NCBI GenBank assembly: GCA_914767715.1
Contig: OU612068.1
Coordinates: forward strand, 5,022,001 to 5,086,000
Direction: 5' to 3'
From: Membranipora membranacea
Taxonomy: Eukaryota; Bryozoa; Gymnolaemata; Cheilostomatida; Membraniporidae
DNA: 64,000 nt
In this document: piece by piece, positions 12,246-23,952 of the stretch
Layout: every line of letters starts with the position of its first letter
How positions within the stretch are numbered: the first letter of the stretch is position 1
Made by a program: the position numbers and the translations under genes
Notes under the pieces: model-generated
Seen by the model: the letters and a program-made list of their open reading frames with translations, nothing else
Databases searched by the model: none
Told to the model about the DNA's origin: nothing

Positions 12246-14560
12246 TCTCCTTTGTGGTGATGCTAGCTTAGTTTATCAGTGATATACACGCCCAGTAAAG
12301 ATCGCGAGAGTCAAATTGGCCCTTAAACGTGGGTGTGTGGGCCACCTGCGAGTTCAATTATTCACATTTATCAATCCCAATTTCACCTGTCCTTAATCAA
12401 TCTGTATATTGAACTGGCCAACCCTCCTTTCAATTCTGTTTCCATTGGACTGTTATTTGTTCTAACCGTTGTTTCAGTATTTTGTGACCGGAGAAAAACA
12501 TTAAAATGAACGTAATACTTTTTTCCAACTGTATTGTCATTTTTTGTGCTTCCCTCTTACCCCTGTTTTAATATATCGTTATATTCAGCATATAAAAGCG
12601 GCATGCTCACCTGTTAAAAAGATAAGATGCTCGTGTTTGAAGCTCATAGTCGAAGGTGAGATCTTCATTGTGACGCTCTCCTGTCTGGTGCTCGAATGTG
12701 TTAGCTCACATTTTGTTATTTTAAAAATTGAGGAATAAAGGGTAATAAAATAAAATATATTGCCCCTGGTAAACCGTTGTACTTGGTAAATTCAGATTGA
12801 GATGTAGAGAGTTTTCAGCTGCATTATCCTTTGTCTTAATTTATACATCTTGTGTATTTGTGTACTGCTGCGACAAACAAAGAGGGATTATTCATTTCTC
12901 ACTCTGGTCTTAATTTTCTACACTATCAGATATACTTCGCAGCAAAAATTTTCTTTTTAACAGCTGAGTCATTGATCTTAGCTATCTCAACAGTGTGTGT
13001 ATTTTTCACTGTTATAACAATCACATTAGAGAGTCCAAACAGTGCATGGAGCAGCGCAATTAATATTTCCCCAATAGGAAAAATTCTAGAATGGCTGATC
13101 TCTCAGACACATATTTAGTTTGTGTAGGAAATAAATTCTCTCAGCAATCATTGGTGGTAAAGAGCACACTTCAGAATTCAGATATCATGACAGGCCTTTG
13201 TTTTGGGATTGTGGCTAGAGCTAATCCCAAATTAAATACCTTTGCTCTAAAGGAACGCACACTCAGTTCATATTGACACATGAAACTTTTTCCTTTATTC
13301 TAATTTGTGCACTTTTTACCAGGATTTTAAATGAGCGGCAGATGAGAGTCTTGTCGAATTGTCTTCTTATTGGGCAAAATGAGAAAGAATCAAAGGGATT
13401 ATTTTCTTTCCTGACTGATCCAAGCCTGTTTATACACAAGCAATTATGTAAGCTTTGGCCTGTCTTTGATTGAGCAATTAATTATGCAAGCAACAGAAAA
13501 CTTAGGTTCGATATGTCAATTGGTCTCAGGTTCACCTTTTTTTTTATTGTTGATGAGTTTTTGACACTTGGTGAATGGTGATATGGGTGTAGTTGTTAGC
13601 CCTTTGTCTAGATACAGCTTGTGGTTTGACTTAATCTTCTGATTAAGCATTTACATTGACGCATTAGCTTCTGAGCTGTTTAGCAATAACAGGTGTCCTT
13701 TAGACAATACCATCCTATTGGATAAGCTTGTGAATTGCACAAAAAGTGCTGTTGTGTTTTTTATTCCATTATAATCCTTATCAGCTATTACGTAGATCTA
13801 ATCTGCTGTACTCTAAGTGGTTTCCTGCTTAGCAGCCAGAACTTTAGAATAATTGATAGTTGTTTTCTCTAGGGCTTTTCCGCCCTTTTTTATTATTACA
13901 CAGCCTGGCGACACAGATAAACATAAAAAAGTAATAATAATTTATCAAAAATGTTTATGGTCACCCACGTAAAGCCGATTTTATGTAAAGGGTTGGCTCC
14001 CAATTATCAATATTACCGAGAAAACTATTTATAATTTTTTACATAGAATATAGGTTATGGAATTCGACACATGAGTTCGGATAGGATTGATTGGGAAAGT
14101 AATAATCTCTGACAATGCCAGTGTAAAGAACAGGGAGGGCCCATGAGAAAGGACTATTAAAATATATATATACCTTTCATTTATCAAATCATGGGGGAAA
14201 GTAAGGTAAAACAAAATTAAAGTTTGTGCCTTGGAATTGATTGCAACGAAGATATGTGGTTGCTTTTTAACACAAATCGTGATGGCATTCTGGGAGGTCT
14301 TTCAATTAAAAATTAGCCAAAAACGAGGTCTTGCTCACTCACTGAGGTCGCAATCTGATCACTCACTGAGTGAGCGATGAGATTGCGACCTGCTACACCA
14401 GTGCTACTGCCACCGAAGTGGTCAAGTTAATACAAGTTGCTGGTATTTACTGTAGTACGATGTCGTGCAGGGCCTCTAATTAATGGTATCATTGGTCGGG
14501 GCTATGCCCTCTGGTGAAAGCATATAAACCTCATAGCTGTTAACGTCTGATATTTTGCAG
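12246..14560. other. Transposon-like block alpha, non-coding
   Basis: 12540-14060 on the plus strand matches the minus strand of 28430-26400 plus 23940-23520 and of 37560-35760. Short open frames are shared but broken differently in each copy, so I call none of them genes. Words such as GGTCGCAATCTGATC in direct and inverted form (14340-14395) recur near 23130 and 35730. The block is part of the ancestral module, present once inverted (A) and twice direct (B, C). Confidence 0.55.
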
Positions 14561-15221
14561 ATTTAGAGTCTTTGAGTGGTGAAAATCATGGGCATATCGA
14601 TGACACAACGGGGTAGCTCTACCCAGTATCTCACCACTAGCTGTGTCACCTCGACCTGTGAGTCTGTTTTCTTAGTAGTGTACTTTCTTTTCTCTGTTTA
14701 CTTGTACGTTAGGGTAACCGAGAATTTTGTTTTCTTTTTCAAAAAGCAAGAGGTGTAAATTTTTGATTGTCGATGGGTGAATGAGATCATTCTTTTCATA
14801 ATCTACATGTAGTGATGAATAAATCATGTATTGTATGTCAACTCACTTTACATGTCGGAACTTATTTGCTTATAAAGGCTCCCAGAGACTAGAAACATAT
14901 AATAATAGACCTATTGACTACTTTGTCTGACAATTATGTGAAACCAGGGGCATTGGGACATGTCCCAAACGTCCTGATGATATTTAGCAATCTTAAATAT
15001 TTGGAGTTATCCTTTCATATTTAAAAGGAAGACAATGCCTCCTAATCCCACTGAATATGATTGCAAGCTATTTTGTATCAGCTATGTATTTATAGGTCAC
15101 TGTCATATCAACTCATTTTATCAAAACACTACTTTTTAGTTCCGTTGAATTTAGAAATTTTTGCATTATATCAGTGGAGGGGTAATAAGTAAATTTGTAC
15201 TATGAAATTTTCCTTTTACAG

Positions 15222-18200
15222 ACTCCGCACACAAAATGAACGGCTCACATTACAACGACACTAAGAATGACAAACTGAAAGCCAGTGAGGAACAAATGCC
15301 CAACAATCAACAGGTTAGTGATTGTACCCTGATGGCATGCTCACATTATAATCAGACTGCTATATGGGTGGGACTGCTAAAAACGCACAACTAACACACA
15401 TACATTTACCTCATATTATGTGAACCAATTATCACCAAGCTTTACATATTTATATTTCACTACTCTAGTGTTCAGGTAATGAATGGCTTTGGCAACTTCA
15501 CTTGAAGCAAGAAGGCTGGTCGTCATGGTGGTTTTCTCATCCTCTCCAATAGGGCCTACTTCCTACTATCCATCCGATATACTGGTTGTACCTTTTATGC
15601 ATATAAACTAGCATGTTCGGCTATATTTACAGATGAAGCCAGTAATGCCAAATGTTGTTCCACAAATCAGTCCTCGAAAAATACCAGACTTACCAATAAT
15701 CAGCCATAAAGAAGATAAACCAGAGAGTATGCAGATCAGCCCTGATCAGAAACCTGAGAAGTCACCTCTACCAATGGTGTATAAGAAACCAGAACTAAAG
15801 CCAGTTATACCTAACATAAAAGCAAGTACCTCGAGCATGGACCATCAACGAGATAGCTCTCAGCCGAGGCCAGGGAAACTGTAAATGCTCCGTGGAAACC
15901 AAAACTTAGGAAAGTGGAGCGACCAGCTAAAGCAGCTAAGGTTGATCCACCACCTGTTCTGGCTCCTCAACCAAAACTCAAACCAGTGACTAATCGCCTC
16001 TCTCAAGCTCCGCTTATACAGGAGCACTCGTCAACTGAGACTATAACCAATAATAAACCATCATTACCTCACCTGGAGAGCATCGATAAGTCCAGTCTAG
16101 AAGAGAAGACTATGTCACCTCCTAAACAAGAGAGTAATTCAGTGTCAGTGTCATCACTACCTCAAAAATCTATGGTGCCGATGCCAAGCAAGAAGCCTTT
16201 ACCTCCACAGGGTAAGATAATTCAAAGGCCAAAATTCGACAAACATTTGTTAACCATGAATTATCTGTCAAATAGATGACTCTGTGAAGAGCTGTCAACT
16301 CTTACATCATCAGTCCAGCTAACAAGTAGTCTCTGAGACACCTGTAATGTTGTAGAGCCTGGTCAAAAAACATGGTAAGGATTTTATCTTCTTTCTGATC
16401 TTATATAATTGCAGTTTTTCCTTTCACAGAGAATGGTGAGGGTGGTGACGGCAAACCTCTGGTTACCCTCAGAGCTAAGCCAGCTACTGCGAGGAAACCA
16501 ACTGTAGAATCCGGCAAACCCGACTGGATAAAACAAGCTGCTGAGAAGAGAAAACGCGCCTCTCTACTCATAGAACAAGGTATGTTCTCCTGCTCCTGAT
16601 GCTTTTTTGTTGACTGGAATGAGCTAACTGTAGATCAAGTTTAACACAATTTGCCTGCATTTCAATTACTCCAATTTTACTGGGAACATGGTGGTTTGAG
16701 GGGGAGCGACTCAGAGCAGAAGCGAATTGGATCAAACTCGATCTGATCAATGAGTTTGGGACATGCCACAGACTCCCTGACTCCCTTTGACAGGCTCTCT
16801 ACAAAGTGAAGGTATGATGCAAATAAATTTGCTCAATTTCTTGTTATATAACTATTAGAGTGTGCAACTTGAGGTATAGATAGCTTTACCTAAACCATAA
16901 CTCCATGATGTAATCTCTAACACCATCTACCAGTAAAAACAATTGATTGACTGATTTTAGTTGTTGCGTATAAATGCAACAGATTCCTGTGTAGAACATT
17001 GTTTTCTGCTCCATGTTGATTGTTGATTTCCACACTATGTCCTTAGGGTTCTAGATGTATGCTTCTGATGTTGCTATTATGTCTTGGTTTGTAGTCAGAC
17101 TGGATTTTTCACACCATATCATTTTGTCAGAAAACACTTCCGATCAAGATTAGAAAGATAACTGATAATCGTTGGCAGACATTACTATTTACACAATACA
17201 TCACACAATACATCATAAAGTATGCGTTCTCACTAATTTACAGATGAATCATTGAATTCTGTAGATGTAAAGTCTCCGGAGGCTGAACTTACATCACCAC
17301 CATTTCGTAATCAGGGTAAGTCTGAGACGCGGCCAGAGTTTGTCTGGAGGCGTTCGTTTGTATCACATTCACGTCATGTCATATTGCATCATTTATTATC
17401 AAATTTACTGATCTTAGATGATTGTCCCGAAGCAGTTGAAAATTTGCCACAGTTTGGACAAGATCAAAGTTTTCATAAAAGTGATTATCAATCGAAAAAA
17501 TAATCAGCCAAATTTGCTCTACTGGTGTTGTGTCGTCTTTCACGAATCAGAGCTTAATCTTATTCATCATCTGTTCTTAGTGAATCGAACCAGAAGAAGC
17601 TCGAGTATAGATTCTAACTGCTCAGACTCTATCCCTCAGCCAGCTGTTATCCCTGCATGGAAAAGAGAATTAAACAAACAAAACTCCAGACGAATGATGG
17701 ACCGGTAAGTTGTGTGCCCTTTTCTCTTGTTCCTTATGATATCTATTTATTTATGTTTGACCAAGATTATAAATGATAACAATATTCAGGATCATTGAAA
17801 AAACCTAGTGCTGGACAACAAGTTGGACCTTGAGGGTACCCATATAACCCACTCAAGATGAGACGGTGTTGCATTTTTTAGCAATTTATTTACTAATTAA
17901 TACTGATTTCTTTGCATAATACATATTTCTTATTACTGACAGCCAGGAAAAGTTGCAAAGGTAAAAGTATAATCAAGAAGAAAAGATATTTAGTACTCAC
18001 TATTAGCCCCACCTACAATGATTCTTCCAAACGCCCAAACTATTATAGCTTATAAGTCGATTTCCTTTCTCCCGCGGAAAGCTGCTGTATGTAAATAAAG
18101 CTGCTCATCTAATCACATCACATAGCCCTATCCTATCTTACAATTCTGATATGATCCGTGTAGAAATAAATCACATAGAGGGATTCTGCCTTGACTCACC

Positions 18201-20316
18201 AGGACGATTGATAACAGGCGTACCTTAAACACCTGACCATTTGGACTAAAGATTATCTCTATCTAAGATCCTCAATTTTTCCCTCCTAGCTCTCTGCCTA
18301 TTCCTGTCATATTGGCCACATTTTTCCTTGCGCTAAAACTATCCAGGGTAACGGTTCTGATGCTTCCATTTTCCTGTAATAACCTAACCTAAGGTCAAAT
18401 CACAAGCTTTATGAGGAAACCTGCTTGGTGCTTAGGAGGGATAAGAGGTCTGTCTAAGTTCCTGGGAGTTTAAAGCGACCAATGGTTACCCTGGTGTTAA
18501 GTCATTCAGACCAATGGTGACCCTGGTGTTAGGTCATTCAGATCACCCTCCGTCACATTGCCTCCCTCAGTAATTGCCTTCCAGTAAAATTTGAAAATTC
18601 TAATGGAGGCAAAGTGAATCTAACATGATCTTCTTAGTAAATAATATTGTCTTTATAACTAAGTTTGTTCACTATACCAGTGTTTGGTGTTGCCCCCTCC
18701 CCGAACCCCTCTGAGAGAGCAACTCCAAAGAGGGCAACTCAAAATACTGTTAAAAAGCACAGCCAGCCCTTAAAAGCGTTCGGGATGGCGATCGCGGCCG
18801 TAGGCGGTCGTTAAGGGGGTGGGTGGGAAGCTAGGAAACTCCGTTTTTTGCAATTTATCACTTTTTTAACTTTAGCACCTGTTTACAGCACTTTTGCCTC
18901 ATCTCAACGAGTTCTAACCCTGTTTTTCAGATTCCTCATATCTTAAAACATACATCTATGTTGTCACATCAATAAAATAACATAAATGTGCAGACTTATT
19001 AATGGTTGTCTTCTCCTATGTCTGGACATTCTCAGACACGGCACTTTTCGGAGACTGCTAGCTTGTTTAAAATGAATAAGACTCGTTATATTTTATTAAG
19101 AGTTATCGTTTCGGTCAGATTTTATTGTCATGGGAAGACAACTATTTAATTAGCATAGGAAAATATAGGGAAAAAAGAGAACAATCTCTTATCACAACAT
19201 ATAACATAGCCCAAGGACCATTTATAGTGAGCCTTAATTGACATGAATCATTTTCGAGTCTCCGAAAAGTGCCGTGTCTGAGAATGTCCAGACATAGGAG
19301 AAGACAACCATTAATAAGTCTGCACATTTGTGTTATTTTATTGATGTGACAACATATATGTATGTTTTAAGGTATGAGGAATCTGAAAAACAGGGTTATA
19401 ACTCTGTGAGATGAGGCAAAAGTGCTGTAAACAGGTGCTAAAGTTAAAAAAGTGATAAATTGCAAGAAACGGAGTTTCCTAGCTTCCCACCCACCCCACT
19501 TAACGACCGCTTACGGCTGCGATCGCCATCCCGAACGCTTTTAAGGGCTGGCTGTGTTAAAAAGGAGAGAAAGACATGGTTTCTATATGAGATGGTGTTT
19601 GATTGATTGACAATATTACCGGTATAGTAAGGTGGATCCGATAGCAGAGAAATCAGATACAGTGCAGACGGATAAGGAGAATAATGACACTGTCGATGAG
19701 AAGGTGCCAGTCTGGAAACATGAACTCAAGAGGCTCTCAAGTCGAAGTATGTGTCTGTTGTCATGTTACGCATACCCTAGCTGAACTAATACAGGCCTGT
19801 ATCAGGTGTTATGTGTGGGCGGTGATATGTTTGGTAGGTGTTACAAATAGGGAGGTGATGTGCAGGAAGCGAAGTAAGAGTAGGATGAATCAGGTCCAAG
19901 TGACTTTGTGGCCAACCTTTCATCAGCAGCTTGAGAAAGGATTTATTTTCATTTCATTGATGTACACACCATAATGATTGCTGTTGTCTGGTTGAGCTTA
20001 GACCAAGTTTGGTCCATTTGCCTGCATCCCAAGTCGCTCCCGATCTACTGGTCACGCCGCAGGCAAAGCCTTTGCCGCTTTGCCTGCGGAGTGACCAGTG
20101 GATGGGAGCAACAGGAATGCAGGCAAATGGATTAAACTTGTTCTAGGTTGAGCTTAATAATATCTCATATCATATTTAATATTATCTTGTATTGCTGATT
20201 AGACTAATGATTTTTGTTTGTCTACAGATTCTATAGTAGTACCTGAAGAGGGAACTGAGGAATCCACCGAAGATTCCGGTGTTGGTCCTTTTCAAAAAGA
20301 GGCAAGAAAGGCTTAA
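15222..20316 (+). CDS. WKREL-motif proline-rich protein, copy 2 (frameshifted, damaged 3' end)
   Basis: Exons: 15222-15313 (in-frame ATG at 15236), 15633-16211, 16430-16579, 17244-17315, 17581-17704, then 19627-19751 and 20228-20316. Phases match from exon to exon. Motifs in order: PWKPKLRKV in exon 2, GKPDWIKQAAEKRKRASL in exon 3, IPAWKRELNKQNSRRMMDR in exon 5 and VPVWKHELKRLSSRS in exon 6. Long proline/lysine-rich stretches between them suggest a disordered scaffold. Taperin, phostensin and CRACD have comparable short W-containing basic motifs, which would point to actin or phosphatase-1 partners; this is inference. Damage: exon 2 changes frame near 15875-15885 (the frame ending RPGKL meets the frame starting ETVNAPWK). 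The exon 6 acceptor CAG is CCG, though TATAG six bases on restores the frame. The last exon lacks 20 bases and ends early at TAA 20314-20316. The exon 1 acceptor is in phase with further upstream coding, so the true start is uncertain. Confidence 0.6.
16631..16747. repeat. Inverted-repeat element (AATTTGCCTGCA family)
   Basis: AGATCAAGTTTAACACAATT at the left pairs with AATTGGATCAAACTCGATCT at the right, in an intron of the WKREL-motif gene. It is related in sequence to 1398-1569, 19991-20156 and 53755-53862. Confidence 0.6.
18758..19556. mobile_element. Foldback DNA element with 8-bp target duplication
   Basis: Two roughly 300-base arms (18758-19056 and 19257-19556) are inverted copies, starting CACAGCCAGCCC and ending GGGCTGGCTGTG, around a 200-base spacer. 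TTAAAAAG flanks both sides (18750-18757, 19557-19564). The homologous segment at 972-979 has a single TTAGAAAG with no element, so this is a clean insertion after the segment duplicated. An 8-bp duplication is typical of hAT (also P and Merlin) transposases. No transposase is encoded, so it is non-autonomous. Confidence 0.9.
19991..20156. mobile_element. Foldback MITE, sister copy of 1398-1569
   Basis: Same inverted-repeat ends and nested GCAGGCAAAG core as 1398-1569, at the matching position in the second copy of the duplicated segment. Confidence 0.65.
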
Positions 20317-21589
20317 AAAGTCAGGTATGTACAATGTGTAGTTTGCAGACTTCTAGAAGCGATGAACATGTAGTTTCTCCACAAGAATCACTTGCTGGTG
20401 ATCATGTTTCCGATGCTATTTCGCTCGATGTGCTACTGGCAATCTTTGTTGAGATATGGTACATAGTTACCACATTATTACAATAATATCATTCTGGTCT
20501 GCTCAACCAACATCGTGAAGGAGTTCATTGGTGAGAAGACAGGAATATTGGTTTGGGTTGCAGCTTGATTTGCTTGGAAATATTTTTGGAACCTAAAACC
20601 CATAGCTGTTGATGATAATTTGTCAAAAACAAGACAAATATTTTCAGTGGTTCAACATCATTTACAACCGTAATAAATCAACCATTGAATTCCATATCTG
20701 GAATAGCATCATTAGCTTTCTTATGCCAAAGGGCTTGCAAAAATAGCCAGTCTCTAGTAGAAATCTAGAAATGCCCAAGTCATTGACACTGTAGGCATAT
20801 CATAACTGTTTGCAATTTTGTTAACAAAACAATTTTCCAGGCTATATTATTCATGCTAGTAGGGATAGCCAATCAGATCAGTCAGACAAGTCCCTGTGTG
20901 GAGCGCCCTAACTGTATAACGCTATGATACTATTTCCATTCTATGAGAAGAATTTAATTCAGTGTTTGCGACTAATAATATTAAAAAAAACATGCCGCTG
21001 GTTATTATGCTGTTGTTGGTATTTCCAAACCTATGGTTATACCTGACTAACACTTTCCTTACTGGTTAACCTAAATGGTGATAATGATATACAGATATTT
21101 CAAGTTATCCAACACCTAGTCTATCTATACCATATACCTCTTTTCTTTATAGCATCACAAATTTCTGAGTCCGACTGTTGATGGAATAGCTACTACAGTT
21201 GAAGGACAGACATACGGATAGGGTGTGGACGCCATCATTGCTCAGTGTATTGTTGTATTTTTTACTAAATTTGACAATAATTATAATAATATTATATATT
21301 TTTCCTATTACATCCTTTTACAAATACTTTTTATGCCATTTGGTTGTGTTTGAAGTTGAAAATTGAACTTTGATTGTTAGCATTTTTTAGCTTGCTGATC
21401 ATTCCCAAGTTATTTTGACACGTCTCGTAATTCCTCTACATTTAATTACATTTCCTCTTGTTTTCATCTTTTCTTACATTTCAATTCTTTTCATAAATTT
21501 AATTACTATTATTTGTATTTTTTCTATCATTATACCCAAGTCAATACAATATTATCAAAATAGGTTATTCAATTCATTCGCGAGGTGAT

Positions 21590-21875
21590 CCATCTTGCAA
21601 TTTCATTTTGAATCATGACAAGTCCTTTCTTCAAAGTTGATCTAATTTCTGGGGTTTGTGCTTCACCGAATTTCATCTTCATTCTTGTGAGGGGCCCAAG
21701 AAGGCATAACATAGACATCCGACTTGCAATATGCATGTCTGAATTCTTTATCGACCGCACTCATGTAAGCCCTGCGCTTAGCATATCCACCTCTCATTGT
21801 GGCTAGCAAAAGGACTGTGTTTTACCGGTCACGGACGATGTGAGCATCATCTTTTATAGAGGCTCAGCAGCTTTA
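21590..21875 (-). pseudogene. Decayed copy of the last caspase exon (copy 2)
   Basis: Aligns on the minus strand with the 3' part of the last NHL-caspase exon and its downstream flank. Deletions remove the region toward the catalytic cysteine. It lies in the second copy of the 1-4.3 kb segment, so it and 3062-3361 are sister duplicates of one older tail. Confidence 0.7.
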
Positions 21876-23952
21876 GCAAGGGGGCTTACCTGTCAAGGCA
21901 ATGCAGACTATCCATTGGCTAAATTCAGGCCAACATGTTGGACAGGTTTCTCGGGACAACCTACATCCAATGACATTTAGGCTCAATACTTATATCAAAG
22001 TTCTGCCAAATAGTGTCTGACTGTTTTGGCCGATGGTATGATATATTTCATAGCGCTTATATAGCCTTTCAACTTTTACCATAGATTGAATATATATATT
22101 TGCTGATCAAGCCACAAATGACACATAAGACCATGCATAAAACAAATATCATAATACATCTATATAAAGTTGTCTTCTCTGTGACATAATGAGTGTTGCA
22201 TTGTGGGAACAGGATATGCTTCACATCAGAATTTGATTTGTCTGTCAAAATCTTGTGAGCTCTAACTCCTTGGCCAAAGTAAGTCAATTTATTTGGGCAG
22301 GTGTTTTAATAGATAAAAATTTCAGTAAAATAAAATTGTGAACACCAAGACCCAAAGAATGGATACGTTGACCATTGAAGTTTGTAAGCTTATTTATGTC
22401 CATCCATCCCCGGCTGGCGGTTTGGTTGATACTGGAGATAACACGTTGTATTGCTGTGATTAATCAACAGCAGTTTTTTTTCAATTAATTTTTTTTTTAA
22501 TAATTGTGTTTCAAATCCATCAATAAACTATTATAGTAGTAGGCTGGTAGGCGATGACTAACTCTTATTATGAAATTCAACCAATGCAAGAACACAAGGT
22601 CATATTATAGAAGTTGGATAAGCTAAAATTTCCAACCTGTATTGGTATAAGTTTCGTCCTTATAAGGTAGCTATAGAAGATGAGAATACCTGGGAGGTCT
22701 TTCAATCAAGAACTGTGAAGATTTTTTCCTGCAGATCCACACAGCTCATAAATCCATTCTAGTGAGTTCATTTAGATATATTTCCAGTTTTAAACCTGCT
22801 GATGTTGTGAATTTGGTGATACATGTTCAAACCAAGGTTTTATTTGGCTCGATTTATCTATCTAGAGCTTATGTTATAACTGACAAGGGATTTATATACA
22901 ATCTACACTCTCTCCATCGTGAAATGTTAACACTACAAGAATAATAAAAAATTCCATAAATTTTTGTATAAAACTGTTTATGTGGCTGCAAAAAACACCC
23001 CAAAGTTGGTAAAGTTAACATGTTAGAGTGTCACTAGAACTAGAAGAATTCACTCCAAAATCGATCGCACAGAATGTGTATCGTTCAATCTGTGCGTGAG
23101 CTATTTGTGAGCAAAACCCTAGCAGGTTGCAATCAGATCGCTCACTCACCGTTTTTGCCTATTTTTAGTTGAAAGAACTCCAGAATGCCACAATGAAGGA
23201 TGGTCCCAGTTATCACAATTTGCGTTATAAAGCAACCCTGGCATGTCTTTGTCGCAATCTCCTCCAAGGCACAAACTTGAATTCTGTTTTACCTTTCTTT
23301 CTCCCAGGATTTAATAAATTAAAGGCAAACGTTCATTTTGACAGTCCTTTCTGATGGGCCCTCCCTGTTCTTTACACTTTCAGTGTCACAGAGATTATTA
23401 CTTTTCCAATCAATCCTCCTTAGAAAACCTGTAATCTCACCTTTCATACCATTTACTCAGATATCCGATCTGTGGTATGCGTCGAATTCCATAACCTAAA
23501 TTCGATGTAAAAATTATGAATATAGTTATTTTTGGTAATAATAATATTGATATTTGGTAGCCAATCCTTTAGATAAAATGGTAAACATGTTTGATAAATT
23601 ACTATTACTTTTTATGTATATTTGTGTGTCCAGGCTGTATAAGAGCTAGAAATGGCAGAAAAGCTATAGAGAAAACAACTGTTAATTATTCTAAAGTTCT
23701 GGCTGCTAAGCAGGAAACCACTTAGAGTACAGCAGATTAGATCTACGTAATAGCTGATAAGGATTATAATGGAATAAAAAACACAACAGCACTTTTTGTG
23801 CATTTCACAACCTAGGATGGTATTGTCTAAAAGACACCTGTTATTGCTAAACAGCTAAGTAGCTAAGAAGCGTCAATATAAATGCTTAATCAGGAGATTA
23901 AGTCAGACCACAAGCTGTAACTAAACAAAGGGATTACAACTACACCCATATC
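21876..23952. other. Non-coding spacer
   Basis: No exon seen. 22090-22990 repeats 3690-4310 and parts of 34150-35600. 23340-23940 is the left remainder of the block matched by 13600-14060 (opposite strand) and 35760-36210. Open frames here are short and not conserved between copies. Confidence 0.5.

Noticed and set aside
13091-13276. Small frames shared with 26595-26825 and 36540-36660
   Set aside because: Similar peptides arise because the transposon-like block is repeated three times; stops and indels differ between copies, so there is no sign of protein constraint.
14561-14641. Possible exon after TTTTGCAG reading LESLSGENHGHIDDTTG, upstream of the WKREL gene
   Set aside because: It begins like the gene's other exons, but the only donor (ACGGG|GTAGCT) gives a phase that does not fit exon 15222-15313.
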